Assembly: GCF_000269985.1 (NCBI RefSeq)
Contig: NC_016109.1
Span: 2,356,001 to 2,420,000, forward strand
Direction: 5' to 3'
Length of the DNA stretch: 64,000 nucleotides
DNA from: Kitasatospora setae KM-6054
Lineage (GTDB): Bacteria; Actinomycetota; Actinomycetes; Streptomycetales; Streptomycetaceae
Made by a program: the position numbers and the translations under genes. Shown in pieces: positions 1 through 8,513 of the stretch; the first letter of the stretch is position 1, and the number at the start of each line of letters is the position of its first letter. The notes below the pieces were generated by a model. That model saw only the letters and a list, made by a program, of their open reading frames with translations. It was not told the DNA's origin and did no database searches.

Positions 1-848
1 TCCCGCTCCAGCGCGTCGGCCTTGGCACGGGCGTCCCGCTCCAGGCCCTCGGCGCGGCTGCGGGCCTCGCCGACGATCTTGTTGGCCTCGGAGCGGGCCT
101 CGGAGATGGCCTGGTCGGCGGTCTGCTGGGCGAGCGCCAGGACGCGGGCGGCGCTGTCGCCGCCGGGGCCCTGCTGCTGCTGCATCGGGTTGCCCATCGG
201 GCCGCCCATCGGCTGGAGCTGCTGGCCCATCGGCTGCAGCTGCTGGCCGCCCATGGTCTGGCCCATCTGCTGCTGCATCGGGTTGCCCATCGGCTGCAGC
301 ATCTGGCCGCCCATCGGCTGGACCAGCTGCTGCTGGCCGCCCATGGTCTGGCCCATCTGCTGCTGCTGCATCGGGTTGCCCATCGGGCCGCCCATGCCCT
401 GCTGCTGGCCCATGCCCTGCTGCTGGCCGGCGGGCAGCTGCGGGGCGCCGGACGGCAGGCCCAGCGGCTGGTTGCCCATGCCCTGCTGGCCCATGCCCTG
501 GCCCATGCCCTGCTGCTGGCCCATGCCCTGCTGCGGGCCGCCCAGCTGCTGCGGGCCGGGGCCCTGCTGGCCGGGCACCGGCGGGCCGGATATGGCGGCG
601 GGGACGGGGGCGCCGGGGCGGCCGCCGTCCTGCGGGGCCTGCTCCTTGCGCATGTTGGCCTGGTTCTGCGCGGCGGCACGCGTGGCGGCGGCCAGCTTGG
701 CCCGCAGGTCCTCGTTCTCGCGCAGCAGGCGGGTCAGCTCGGCTTCGACCTCGTCGAGGAAGGCATCGACCTCGTCCTCGTCATAGCCTTCGCGCAGCCG
801 GACGGTCGTGAACTGCTTGTTCCGAACGTCCTCGGGGGTCAATGGCAT
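1..848 (-). CDS. divIVA: DivIVA/Wag31 polar growth protein, 3' end cut by window
   Basis: Coiled-coil scaffold that marks hyphal tips and directs polar wall synthesis. The N-terminus (MPLTPEDVRNKQF, then REGYDEDEVDAFLDEVE) is the membrane-binding DivIVA domain with its short first coiled coil. About 282 residues are visible. Residues ~75-228 are an unusually long Met/Gly/Gln/Pro-rich linker, and from ~229 a second Ala/Glu/Arg-rich coiled coil begins and runs off the window edge. The start at 848 has a good ribosome site (GAGGTGAAGAG). It is the last visible gene of the dcw-sepF-yggT series on this strand. Streptomyces DivIVA proteins are known to have a PQG-rich linker between two coiled coils, so the layout fits; the length and repetitiveness here look extreme. 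Identity is secure; the C-terminus is unseen. Confidence 0.95.
   Translation of the reverse strand, partial: MPLTPEDVRNKQFTTVRLREGYDEDEVDAFLDEVEAELTRLLRENEDLRAKLAAATRAAAQNQANMRKEQAPQDGGRPGAPVPAAISGPPVPGQQGPGPQQLGGPQQGMGQQQGMGQGMGQQGMGNQPLGLPSGAPQLPAGQQQGMGQQQGMGGPMGNPMQQQQMGQTMGGQQQLVQPMGGQMLQPMGNPMQQQMGQTMGGQQLQPMGQQLQPMGGPMGNPMQQQQGPGGDSAARVLALAQQTADQAISEARSEANKIVGEARSRAEGLERDARAKADALER
165..626 (-). repeat. Low-complexity repeat tract inside divIVA
   Basis: This stretch encodes the M/G/Q/P-rich linker. Short modules recur: PMGNPMQQQ (three times), QMGQTMGGQQ (twice) and QQGMGQ-type units. At DNA level the modules are near-identical (cat-cgg-gtt-gcc-cat), suggesting growth by unequal exchange or slippage rather than point mutation. 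Confidence 0.85.
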
Positions 849-894
849 CTCTTCACCTCAACGTGATCGTCGGACCGGCATCCTGTCGCATCGT

Positions 895-1185
895 TCAGAA
901 CGACAGGCGCTGCACGAGCGAGATCAGGACATACACAATGATCATCAGTACGAAGAAGGACAGGTCGAGCGCCACGCCCCCGAGACGCAACGGCGGGATG
1001 AAACGCCGAAGAAGCTTGAGTGGCGGATCTGTGACAGTGTACGTGGCCTCCAGCACCACGACCATGGTCTTCCCCGGACGCCATGAGCGGGCGAATTGGA
1101 ACACCCAGTCCATGACGAGTCGGAAGAGCAGGATCAGCAGGAACACGGTCAGCACCCAGTAGAGCACCGAACCGAAGATCCCCAT
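895..1185 (-). CDS. YggT family small membrane protein
   Basis: A 96-residue integral membrane protein. One hydrophobic helix lies at residues ~4-27 and a second at ~74-92, separated by a basic loop containing PPLKLLRRFIPPLR, the typical YggT pattern (TM, then a PxxxxxRxxIPP motif, then TM). The ATG is preceded by AGGGAGACGCG. It sits between sepF and divIVA, the usual place for yggT in Actinobacteria and Firmicutes. The biochemical role of the family is not settled; location suggests a part in division or envelope growth. Start and family are clear. Confidence 0.92.
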   Translation of the reverse strand: MGIFGSVLYWVLTVFLLILLFRLVMDWVFQFARSWRPGKTMVVVLEATYTVTDPPLKLLRRFIPPLRLGGVALDLSFFVLMIIVYVLISLVQRLSF

Positions 1186-1238
1186 CGCGTCTCCCTCTCC
1201 CTGGCCGACGTTCCGTCAGTGACGCTCTGTCAACAGAC

Positions 1239-1250
1239 CCACACGTGTGG
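1239..1250. promoter_or_regulatory. Perfect 12-bp palindrome upstream of yggT
   Basis: CCACACGTGTGG lies 54-65 nt upstream of the yggT start, in the 78-nt gap after sepF. On the minus strand a TTGACA hexamer follows it (1228-1233), but I see no convincing -10 at the right distance. It is a candidate operator with no assigned regulator. Confidence 0.4.
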
Positions 1251-1263
1251 TCGTGGGTTCGGG

Positions 1264-1890
1264 TCAGCTCTGGTTGAAGAACCCACCCTCGGCGATCCGA
1301 GCCTTGTCCTCCGCCGTTACATCGACGTTAGCAGGCGACAGCAGGAACACCTTCTGCGTCACGCGCTCGATACTGCCGTGCAGACCGAAGACCAGTCCAG
1401 CGGCGAAGTCTACGAGCCGCTTGGCGTCCGTGTCGTCCATCTCGGTCAAATTCATGATCACGGGAGTGCCGCCGCGGAACTGTTCGCCGATCGTACGGGC
1501 CTCGTTGTAGGTGCGGGGGTGCAGCGTGGTGATGCGGTAGGGCTCTCGTTCGTTGACGACCTTGGGCATGATCACCGGGGTGCTCTTCTCCAGGTTGCGG
1601 TGGCGCTCGGATGTGATGGACGACACGGGAGCCATCCGCGGCTGCTCCTGCCGGATCGGCACCGCGGCGGGCACCGGCTGGGGCGCGATGTGGGCCACGG
1701 GCGCCGGCTGCGGGGCGGGTGCGGCGGGGGCGGGAGCCGCGGCCGCGGACCGGAGGTCCTCGGTCCGGCCGGTGCGGATCGGCTCCGGGTCCGCGTCGTA
1801 GTCGTCGTCGGGGTCGTACCCCTGGCTGTCGTAGGTCTCGTCCTCGACCAGACCGAGATAGACCGCCATCTTGCGCATCGCGCCGGCCAT
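1264..1890 (-). CDS. sepF: SepF, FtsZ-anchoring cell division protein
   Basis: Membrane-binding partner of FtsZ. The protein (208 residues) opens [18 protein letters not shown], the conserved amphipathic anchor. A Pro/Ala-rich linker (~residues 45-90) follows, then the C-terminal SepF/DUF552 domain with [35 protein letters not shown] and a GSIERV-like core. The start at 1890 is preferred over one seven codons upstream because GGAGGAGACAGC directly precedes it and the anchor helix must be near the terminus. It lies 195 nt downstream of the YggS-like gene, a gap carrying two direct repeats, so it probably has its own promoter. Confidence 0.95.
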   Translation of the reverse strand: MAGAMRKMAVYLGLVEDETYDSQGYDPDDDYDADPEPIRTGRTEDLRSAAAAPAPAAPAPQPAPVAHIAPQPVPAAVPIRQEQPRMAPVSSITSERHRNLEKSTPVIMPKVVNEREPYRITTLHPRTYNEARTIGEQFRGGTPVIMNLTEMDDTDAKRLVDFAAGLVFGLHGSIERVTQKVFLLSPANVDVTAEDKARIAEGGFFNQS

Positions 1891-2015
1891 GCTGCTGTCT
1901 CCTCCGCTCATGCGCTCACCGTGTCGCCCTGCGGATGCCGTGGTCCTCTTACGACCTGTCAGGCCGACGGTCCGTCAGACCGCGGAGTGTGCGCTCGGAT
2001 GCGATCCACGGTTTA

Positions 2016-2069
2016 CCTGCAGACTGATCATCTGCTAGGTTCTGTCCTATTTTGTCCTGCAGTCTGATC
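2016..2069. repeat. Two 14-bp direct repeats 40 bp apart, upstream of sepF
   Basis: CCTGCAGACTGATC (2016-2029) and CCTGCAGTCTGATC (2056-2069) differ at one base and start exactly 40 bp apart, close to four helical turns. They lie in the sepF upstream gap, 126-179 nt from the sepF start. The AT content between them is locally high (CTATTTTG). They look like paired protein-binding sites or promoter elements. Confidence 0.6.
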
Positions 2070-2085
2070 TACTTACTCGGTGACG

Positions 2086-2874
2086 TTACCCGAGCGGTGA
2101 CCGCACTCCGAGTACCGCCGTACCGACGCGTACATGTGTCGCTCCGGCGGCGATGGCCTGCTCCAAGTCCCCACTCATGCCTGCGGAGACCATGGTGGCA
2201 GCCGGATGGGCCGCGCGTACGTCGCTTGCGATTTCCGCCAGCCGCGCGAAGGCCCGCGCCGGGTCGCCCGCCAGCGGTCCGGCGAGCGGTGCGACGGTCA
2301 TCACACCGTCCAGTCGCAGCCCGGGCGTGTCGGCGATCCGCTCGGCCAGCGCGAGCACCTCGGCCGGGGCGACGCCCGCGCGGTGCTCGCCCTCCCCCGC
2401 CTCCTTCTCCAGGGCGACCTGCACCAGGCAGCCCAGCGGCGGGCGTTCGGCGGCGCGGACGGCGGCGGCCAGCGAGTCGACCAGCCGGGCCCGGTCCACC
2501 GAGTGCACGACGTCGGAGTAGCGGACCACCGAGCGGGCCTTGTTGGTCTGCAACTGGCCGACGAAGTGCCAGGTCAGCGGGAGTTCGACGCAGCGCTCGG
2601 CCTTCGGGGCGGCGTCCTGGTCGCGGTTCTCGGCGACGTCGGTGACGCCGAGCCCGGCGAGCAGCGCGCTGTCCTCGGCCGGGTAGGTCTTGGTCACCAC
2701 GATCAGGGTGACCTCCCCGCGCGGGCGGCCGGCCGCGGCGCAGGCGTCGGCGATCCGGCGCTCGACCACGTCGAGGTTGGCGCCGAGCTGCTCGTAGCGG
2801 GCCCGCTGCCCCTCGGTGAGCGCGCCGGTGAACTCCGCGCGACCCGGGAACGGACCGTAGATGTCGTTCGTCAT
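2086..2874 (-). CDS. YggS/YlmE family PLP homeostasis protein
   Basis: A 262-residue single-domain PLP-binding protein of the alanine-racemase-fold family that buffers pyridoxal phosphate. Visible marks: LIVVTKTYP with the PLP lysine, WHFVGQLQTNKAR, VHSVDRARLVD, LVQVALEKEAGEGEHRAG, and a C-terminal SAGMSGDLEQAIAAGATHVRVGTAVLG that holds the phosphate. The usual GENRVQE motif reads AENRDQDA, a mild departure. The ATG overlaps the stop of the upstream laccase-domain gene (ATGA), so the two are probably translationally coupled. This gene between ftsZ and sepF is standard in Actinobacteria. Function by family is good; any role in division is inferred from position. Confidence 0.93.
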   Translation of the reverse strand: MTNDIYGPFPGRAEFTGALTEGQRARYEQLGANLDVVERRIADACAAAGRPRGEVTLIVVTKTYPAEDSALLAGLGVTDVAENRDQDAAPKAERCVELPLTWHFVGQLQTNKARSVVRYSDVVHSVDRARLVDSLAAAVRAAERPPLGCLVQVALEKEAGEGEHRAGVAPAEVLALAERIADTPGLRLDGVMTVAPLAGPLAGDPARAFARLAEIASDVRAAHPAATMVSAGMSGDLEQAIAAGATHVRVGTAVLGVRSPLG

Positions 2875-3605
2875 GAGTGTGAGGGCCCCAACCAGACGTA
2901 GCTCGCCAGTCGCCCGGTCCGCTGCTCCCGACGGTAGGAGTAGTGGTCCGGCGATTCGAGGGTGCAGACGGATGATCGCACCACATCCTGCACCCCCGCT
3001 CCGGCGAGCTGTGCGGCGACCCCGGCGGGGACGTCCAGCGCCGGGGTGCCCCAGGAGGTCTCGGCGTGCGCGGCCGGGACGAGCGCGGCGACCTCGGCGC
3101 GCATCGCGGCCGGCACCTCGTAGCAGCGGCCGCACACCGCGGGGCCGATCGCGGCGAGGATCCGCTCGGGCCGGGCGCCCAGTTCGCGCATCGCGGCGAC
3201 CGCGGCGGGGACGACCCCGGCCGCCAGGCCCGGCCGTCCGGCGTGCGCCGCGCCGACCACTCCGGCGACCGGGTCGGCCAGCAGGACGGGCGCGCAGTCG
3301 GCGGTGAGCACGGCGAGGGCGAGCGGGCGGTCGGTGACCACCGCGTCCACGGTCGGGGCGGTGCCGTCGGGCTGCCGCCCGGTGACCACCGCGACCTCGG
3401 CGCCGTGCACCTGGTTCATCCAGACCACGTCGGCCGGGTCCAGCCCGAGTTCCCGGGCCGCGCGGAAACGGTTCTGCTTGACGGCTTCGGGCGAATCGCC
3501 CACCGCGCCGCCGAGGTTGAGCTCCCCGTACGGCGAGGTGCTCACCCCGCCCCACCGGGTGGTGGAGGCGAAGTGAGCACCGTCGCGGAAGACCGCTTGG
3601 ATCAC
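2871..3605 (-). CDS. pgeF: Laccase-domain protein (YfiH/PgeF, DUF152 family)
   Basis: A 244-residue multicopper-oxidase-like family; the Escherichia coli member corrects misincorporated amino acids in peptidoglycan precursors (L-Ser-UDP-MurNAc editing), and others act as purine nucleoside phosphorylases. Conserved zinc/copper ligands are visible in [37 protein letters not shown] and [12 protein letters not shown]. One typical feature is altered: HAGWRG reads HAGRPG. The GTG start overlaps the ftsZ stop (GTGA), and the stop overlaps the next gene. Being immediately after ftsZ in the dcw cluster supports an editing role in wall synthesis, but the exact reaction is not proven by sequence. Confidence 0.9.
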   Translation of the reverse strand: MIQAVFRDGAHFASTTRWGGVSTSPYGELNLGGAVGDSPEAVKQNRFRAARELGLDPADVVWMNQVHGAEVAVVTGRQPDGTAPTVDAVVTDRPLALAVLTADCAPVLLADPVAGVVGAAHAGRPGLAAGVVPAAVAAMRELGARPERILAAIGPAVCGRCYEVPAAMRAEVAALVPAAHAETSWGTPALDVPAGVAAQLAGAGVQDVVRSSVCTLESPDHYSYRREQRTGRLASYVWLGPSHS

Positions 3606-4822
3606 TTGAGGAAGTCCGGCACGTCGAGCTCCTCCGCGGGGCTCTCGACGTACGGCCGGTGCACCGGCTGCACCTGCGGCGGCACCGGCGGGGCGGTGGC
3701 CGTCACCGGGGCCGGTGCCTCGGCCGGGCGGGCCGCCGGCTCCTCGGGCCGGGTCACCGAGCCGATCGAGCCGTAGGACGGCCGGCCGGCCGGGCGCTCG
3801 GCGGCGGCCGGGGCCGAGGCCGAGGCCGCCGAGGAGGTGGACTTCACCACCGGCTCGCGGACGATGGCCGGCGGCTGCCCGCCGTCGAACCCGGCGGCGA
3901 TCACGGTGACCCGGACCTCGTCGCCGAGCGCGTCGTCGATGACCGCGCCGAAGATGATGTTGGCCTCCGGGTGGGCGGCCTCGCTGACCAGCTGGGCGGC
4001 CTCGTTGATCTCGAACAGGCCGAGGTCCGAGCCGCCGGAGATGGAGAGCAGCACGCCGCGGGCGCCGTCGATGGACGCCTCCAGCAGCGGCGAGGAGATC
4101 GCCATCACGGCGGCGGCCTTGGCGCGGTCCTCGCCGCGGGCCGAGCCGATCCCCATCAGCGCCGAACCGGCGTCCGACATGACCGACTTGACGTCGGCGA
4201 AGTCCAGGTTGATCAGGCCGGGGGTGGTGATCAGGTCGGTGATGCCCTGGACACCGGAGAGCAGCACCTGGTCGGCGGAGCGGAACGCGTCCAGCACCGA
4301 GACCTGGCGGTCGGAGATCGACAGCAGCCGGTCGTTCGGGATGACGATCAGGGTGTCGACCTGCTCGCGCAGGCTGGCGATGCCGTCCTCGGCCTGGTTG
4401 GCGCGGCGGCGGCCCTCGAAGGTGAACGGGCGGGTGACCACGCCGATGGTCAGGGCGCCGAGCGAGCGGGCGATGTTGGCCACCACGGGCGCGCCGCCGG
4501 TGCCGGTGCCGCCGCCCTCGCCGGCCGTCACGAAGACCATGTCGGCCCCCTTGAGGACCTCCTCGATCTCCTCGCGGTGGTCCTCGGCGGCCTTCCGGCC
4601 GACCTCGGGGTTGGCGCCGGCGCCGAGGCCGCGGGTGAGTTCGCGGCCGACGTCGAGCTTCACGTCGGCGTCGCTCATCAGCAGCGCCTGGGCGTCGGTG
4701 TTGATCGCGATGAATTCGACGCCCTTGAGCCCGACCTCGATCATCCGGTTGATGGCGTTGACTCCGCCGCCGCCGATGCCGACGACCTTGATGACCGCGA
4801 GGTAATTCTGGGGTGCTGCCAC
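3602..4822 (-). CDS. ftsZ: Cell division GTPase FtsZ
   Basis: Tubulin-like GTPase forming the Z-ring and the sporulation-septum ladders. The 406-residue protein begins [18 protein letters not shown]. The GTP-binding GGGTGTG loop is at residues 103-109, and the T7 loop (NLDFADVK) that completes the neighbouring active site is intact. A variable Ala/Pro-rich linker follows the core, and the extreme C-terminus ELDVPDFLK is the conserved peptide that binds SepF and other partners. The GTG at 4822 is chosen because it gives the conserved N-terminus and follows GAGGCGAGAGG. It is preceded by a 334-nt gap containing a good promoter and a long palindrome, and its stop overlaps the next gene. Confidence 0.98.
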   Translation of the reverse strand: MAAPQNYLAVIKVVGIGGGGVNAINRMIEVGLKGVEFIAINTDAQALLMSDADVKLDVGRELTRGLGAGANPEVGRKAAEDHREEIEEVLKGADMVFVTAGEGGGTGTGGAPVVANIARSLGALTIGVVTRPFTFEGRRRANQAEDGIASLREQVDTLIVIPNDRLLSISDRQVSVLDAFRSADQVLLSGVQGITDLITTPGLINLDFADVKSVMSDAGSALMGIGSARGEDRAKAAAVMAISSPLLEASIDGARGVLLSISGGSDLGLFEINEAAQLVSEAAHPEANIIFGAVIDDALGDEVRVTVIAAGFDGGQPPAIVREPVVKSTSSAASASAPAAAERPAGRPSYGSIGSVTRPEEPAARPAEAPAPVTATAPPVPPQVQPVHRPYVESPAEELDVPDFLK

Positions 4823-4916
4823 GTCGGGGCCTCTCGCCTCGAATTTCCGGGTCGGCTCCCCTGGATTGTGAAGGCCGACGGATGTCGATGGGTGGGAAGC
4901 ACGTGGTTCCAACCCG

Positions 4917-4941
4917 AACCCTAAACTTGAGGTTGAGGGTT
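4917..4941. promoter_or_regulatory. 25-bp imperfect palindrome upstream of ftsZ
   Basis: The outer arms AACCCT and AGGGTT are perfect complements, and several inner bases (AAAC/TTGA with CTTGAGG) also match. The site is 95-119 nt upstream of the ftsZ start, downstream of the candidate promoter at 4992-5021. Its CTCAAGTT core resembles MerR-family operators; that is only a resemblance. The rest of the 334-nt ftsQ-ftsZ gap (4823-5156) shows no gene. Confidence 0.5.
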
Positions 4942-4991
4942 ATGGCTGTGCCGGTGTCACCGCGGTGTCGAGCACAGCTCGTTGACACAGG

Positions 4992-5021
4992 ACAGTAGGT
5001 CGCAACCGGCGCGCGTTTCAA
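4992..5021 (-). promoter_or_regulatory. Candidate vegetative promoter for ftsZ
   Basis: On the minus strand TTGAAA (5021-5016) and TACTGT (4997-4992) are separated by 18 bp, a good match to the principal sigma factor consensus. The predicted transcript would start near 4985, leaving a leader of about 160 nt. Streptomyces ftsZ is known to be transcribed from several promoters in the ftsQ-ftsZ gap, including a developmental one. Confidence 0.6.
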
Positions 5022-5156
5022 CGAACACGCCGAGCTTCCCTTTTTCTTTTGAGCCTATGTGATCATCGACCCCTCGGTGAAACCGGGGTGACCACCAAGG
5101 GTCGGACCGGAGCCGTGGCTCCGTCAATACCGCCCCCGGACACAGAACTTACCGGA

Positions 5157-5933
5157 TCAACCCGACACCGCCGGGGCATCCGGCGCACTCACGTCGTAAT
5201 TCGACGCCTTCCGGCCGAGCAGCGCGGTCAGCACCTTCGCCTTCCGATCGGTCTGCTCCGCGCTCCCCCACCGGACGGTCGCGCCCGAGGAGAGCCCCAG
5301 CCGGATGTCGTCGTAGGAGTAGACCGTGAGCGAACCGGCCTGTTTCGCCACCTCCGGCGGCAGTCCGGCGGCCACCGTGACCGCCGCGCGGACCAGCGCC
5401 GGGCGGTCGATCACCGCCACCGCGTCCTGGGCCGGCCGGCTCAGTTCGAGGCCCACCACCGGGACGCCCGGCGGGGGCTGCGGCTCAGTGGCGAATTCCA
5501 CACCGTCGGCGTCGACCTGGACGAAGCCGTCGCCGCCGTCGCGCCGGATCGCCGCCACCGGGCGGCGCTCGGTGACCTTCACCCGCAGGGTGTGCGGCCA
5601 GCCGCGCCAGACCTCGACCGAGGCGACCCGGGACAGCCCGGCCACCTCGCTCCGGGCCTCGTCCAGGTCGACCCGGGCCAGCGGGCCGCGGGCCGTGCCG
5701 CCGAGCGCCCGCTCGACGTCCTCCCGGCTCAGCCTGCCGGAGTCCAGTCCCTGGACGGCGACCCCGCGGACGTCCAGCGCGGCGGAGAAGAACACCGTCC
5801 AGCCGAGGGCGCCGACCACCAGCACGCCCAGGGCGACCAGCGCCCCGACGCCCCGGCGGGAGAGTCGGAGCCGGGGCGGGCGGGCGGGTTCGCCGTCCTC
5901 CCCGAGCTCCTCCTCGTACTCCTCGTCAGCCAC
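5157..5933 (-). CDS. ftsQ: Cell division protein FtsQ
   Basis: Bitopic divisome protein (258 residues). A charged acidic cytoplasmic tail (MADEEYEEELGEDGE) is followed by one membrane helix at residues ~29-50, a POTRA domain (DVRGVAVQGLDSGRLSREDVERAL) and the FtsQ beta domain with WRGWPHTLRVKVTERRPVA. It recruits FtsL and FtsI partners at the septum. The GTG start overlaps the end of murG by 8 nt, consistent with coupled translation. Length and architecture are normal for Actinobacteria. Confidence 0.96.
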   Translation of the reverse strand: MADEEYEEELGEDGEPARPPRLRLSRRGVGALVALGVLVVGALGWTVFFSAALDVRGVAVQGLDSGRLSREDVERALGGTARGPLARVDLDEARSEVAGLSRVASVEVWRGWPHTLRVKVTERRPVAAIRRDGGDGFVQVDADGVEFATEPQPPPGVPVVGLELSRPAQDAVAVIDRPALVRAAVTVAAGLPPEVAKQAGSLTVYSYDDIRLGLSSGATVRWGSAEQTDRKAKVLTALLGRKASNYDVSAPDAPAVSG

Positions 5934-7032
5934 GGCGGCGGCCGCCGCGGGCGGCCTCGATCGCCTCGTAGACCATCTGCACCAGCAGGTCGTCGGCGTC
6001 CCGGCGGCCGAACTCGGCGGCGGAGCGCGACATCTCCCACAGCTTGGCCGGATCGGTGAGCACCGGCAGGACGTTCTTCAGCACCCAGTCCGGGGTCAGC
6101 TCGGCGTCGTCGACCAGCAGGCCGCCGCCCGCCTTCACCATCGGCTGGGCGTTCAGGCGCTGCTCGCCGTTGCCGATCGGCAGCGGCACGAACGCGGCCG
6201 GCAGGCCCACCGCGGCCAGCTCGGCGACCGTCATCGCGCCGGCCCGGCAGAGCATCATGTCGGCCGCCGCGTAGGCCAGGTCCATCCGGTCCAGGTAGGG
6301 CAGCGCCCGGTACGGCGGCATGCCGGGGATGTCGTCGATGGTCGGCAGCTCGTTCTTCGGGCCGACCGCGTGCAGGATCTGCACGCCGTACTGCTGGAGC
6401 CGGGGCGCGATCGCCTGCACCGTCTCGTTCAGCCGGCGGGCGCCCTGCGAGCCGCCGGAGACCAGCAGGGTGGGCAGCCGCTGGTCGAGGCCGAAGTAGT
6501 GCCGGGCCTCCGGGCGGACGGTGCCGCGGTCCAGGGTGGCGATGGTGCGGCGCAGCGGGATGCCGATGTACCGGGAGTCGCGCAGCTTGGAGTCGGGGGT
6601 GGAGACCGCGACGAAGTCGCTGTAGCGGGCGCCGATCTTGTTGGCCAGGCCGGGGCGGGCGTTGGCCTCGTGCACCACGATCGGCACGCCGGCCCGCTTG
6701 GCCGCGAGGTAGGCGGGCATCGCGACGTAGCCGCCGAAGCCGACCACGGCGTCCGCCTTGACCCGCTCGATGACCTCCTGGGCGGCGCGCACGGTGCCGC
6801 GCAGCCGGCCCGGGACGGTGATCAGCTCCGGGGTGGGCTTGCGGGGCAGCGGGACGGCCGGGATCAGCGCCAGCTCGTAGCCGCGCTCCGGGACCAGCCG
6901 GGTCTCCAGGCCGCGCTCGGTGCCGAGGGCGGTGATCCCGATCGACGGGTCGTGCCTGCGCAGCGCGTCCGCGAGCGCCATGGCCGGCTCGATGTGACCG
7001 GCGGTCCCGCCGCCGGCGAGTACGACATGCAC
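5926..7032 (-). CDS. murG: UDP-GlcNAc:lipid I N-acetylglucosaminyltransferase MurG
   Basis: Makes lipid II from lipid I and UDP-GlcNAc on the cytoplasmic face of the membrane (GT28 family, 368 residues). The N-terminal glycine-rich LAGGGTAGHIEPA loop that sits near the diphosphate, the VVHEANARPGLANK motif, the second-domain LLVSGGSQGARRLNE loop and the UDP-GlcNAc-binding CRAGAMTVAELAAVGLPAAFVPLP segment are all present. It lies 6 nt downstream of ftsW and overlaps ftsQ, within the cluster's continuous transcription unit. Confidence 0.97.
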   Translation of the reverse strand: MHVVLAGGGTAGHIEPAMALADALRRHDPSIGITALGTERGLETRLVPERGYELALIPAVPLPRKPTPELITVPGRLRGTVRAAQEVIERVKADAVVGFGGYVAMPAYLAAKRAGVPIVVHEANARPGLANKIGARYSDFVAVSTPDSKLRDSRYIGIPLRRTIATLDRGTVRPEARHYFGLDQRLPTLLVSGGSQGARRLNETVQAIAPRLQQYGVQILHAVGPKNELPTIDDIPGMPPYRALPYLDRMDLAYAAADMMLCRAGAMTVAELAAVGLPAAFVPLPIGNGEQRLNAQPMVKAGGGLLVDDAELTPDWVLKNVLPVLTDPAKLWEMSRSAAEFGRRDADDLLVQMVYEAIEAARGGRRRG

Positions 7033-7038
7033 CGAAAT

Positions 7039-8406
7039 TCACCGCTCCCTGCGCGGCGGCCGGGCGGCCTCGCGCGCTGTGGTTTTCCTACCTGGCAGCA
7101 CCCGGCCCAGGACGGGCCCGAACCGGGAGTTGGCCCCCTTCCGCCACTTGCGGGGCCGGGCAGCCAGCGCTGCCTTCGCCGCCGGGGTGCTGCGTGCGAA
7201 GCAGAGCAACAGCCCGATGGCGCACATGGCCGACAGCATCGCGGAGCCGCCGTACGAGAACAGCGGCAGCGGGACGCCCGCGATGGGCAGGAGTCCCAGC
7301 GCCGACCCCAGGTTGACCACGGCCTGAGCCATGATCCACGTGGTGGCGGCGCCCGCCGCGTACCGCACGAAGGGGTCCGTGGTGCCGAGGGCCACTCGGA
7401 TACCCGCGTAGCCTAGTGCCGCGAAGAGCGCGAGCACCGACAGCGTCCCCACCAGTCCGAGTTCCTCGCCGGTCGCGGCGAAGATGAAGTCGGTGTGGGC
7501 CTCCGGCAGTTGCCCCCACTTCTCCACCCCGGCGCCCAGTCCGGACCCGAACGGTCCGCCCGCGGCCAGCGCGTAGAGGCCGTGCAGGGCCTGGAAGCAG
7601 TCCAGGTTGGGGTCGGGCTTGGTGACGCCGACGCAGGCGAGCCGGCCGAGCCGGTGCGGCACCGTGATGATCAGCGCGGTGCAGGCGACCACCGCGATGC
7701 CGAGGGTGGCGGCGAACAGCCGCAGCGGGGCGCCGACCATCCAGAGCAGGCCGAACAGCATCGCGATCAGCACCATGGTGGTGCCCATGTCGCCGCCGAC
7801 CATGATCAGCATCATCAGCACGACGGTGCCGGGCACCAGCGGGACCAGCAGGTGCTTCCACTGGTCGAGCATGTGGGTGCGCTGCTTGCGGGCCAGCAGG
7901 TCGGCGGCCCACAGCAGCAGGGCGAGCTTGGCGAACTCGGACGGCTGGATCTGGAAGAAGCCCAGGCTGATCCAGTTCCGGTTGCCGTTGATCCGCACGC
8001 CGACGCCGGGGATCGCCACCAGCACCAGCGCGCCGACCACGCCGAACAGCAGCGGGTAGACGGCGGTGCGCAGCACCCGCACCGGGGCCCGGGTCAGCAG
8101 CACGGCGATCGCGCCGCCGAGCAGCAGGGCGACCAGCTGCTTGCGGAAGAAGAACGTCATCGGCAGGCCGTACTCCACCACCACGCTCTGCGAGGCGGAG
8201 AACACCATCACCAGGCCGAGCACCACCAGCAGCAGGGCCGCGCCGAGGATCAGGTAGTACGGGGTGAGCGGGCGGGCCATCAGGTAGCCGAAGCGCTCGC
8301 GGGCGGCCCGGAAGCGGGCGACCGGGCCGGCCGACTTGAAGGTGGTGGTGGTGGCCGAGATCAGCTGGAGGCCGCGCGGCGGCTCCTTCTCCCTGGTCGG
8401 CACCAC
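7039..8406 (-). CDS. ftsW: Septal peptidoglycan polymerase FtsW (SEDS family)
   Basis: A SEDS glycosyltransferase of 455 residues with about ten membrane helices, polymerising lipid II at the septum together with FtsI. Signature segments are GNRNWISLGFFQIQPSEFAKLALL, GGDMGTTMVL, the extracellular GGPFGSGLGAGVEKWGQLPEAHTDFIFAATGEELG loop region, and the late PLPLFSYGGSAML motif (each only partly quoted in its core). Two GTG codons are adjacent at the start; GAGAGGAGCC precedes them. It has a basic C-terminal tail. A 107-nt gap separates it from murD. Confidence 0.96.
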   Translation of the reverse strand: MVPTREKEPPRGLQLISATTTTFKSAGPVARFRAARERFGYLMARPLTPYYLILGAALLLVVLGLVMVFSASQSVVVEYGLPMTFFFRKQLVALLLGGAIAVLLTRAPVRVLRTAVYPLLFGVVGALVLVAIPGVGVRINGNRNWISLGFFQIQPSEFAKLALLLWAADLLARKQRTHMLDQWKHLLVPLVPGTVVLMMLIMVGGDMGTTMVLIAMLFGLLWMVGAPLRLFAATLGIAVVACTALIITVPHRLGRLACVGVTKPDPNLDCFQALHGLYALAAGGPFGSGLGAGVEKWGQLPEAHTDFIFAATGEELGLVGTLSVLALFAALGYAGIRVALGTTDPFVRYAAGAATTWIMAQAVVNLGSALGLLPIAGVPLPLFSYGGSAMLSAMCAIGLLLCFARSTPAAKAALAARPRKWRKGANSRFGPVLGRVLPGRKTTAREAARPPRRER

Positions 8407-8513
8407 GGCTCCTCTCGGTTCGGCTCACGGGCTACGGGCGCGCCGGGGTCGTCCGACGGCGAGGCCGCGCCCGGCGGTGTGCCGCCGGCGGGCGCGACCT
8501 CGTGGTGCGTGCT

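Noticed and set aside
4981..5010. Plus-strand TTGACA near 4982 as a promoter
   Set aside because: No plus-strand gene lies downstream, and the sequence is within the ftsQ-ftsZ gap transcribed from the other strand.
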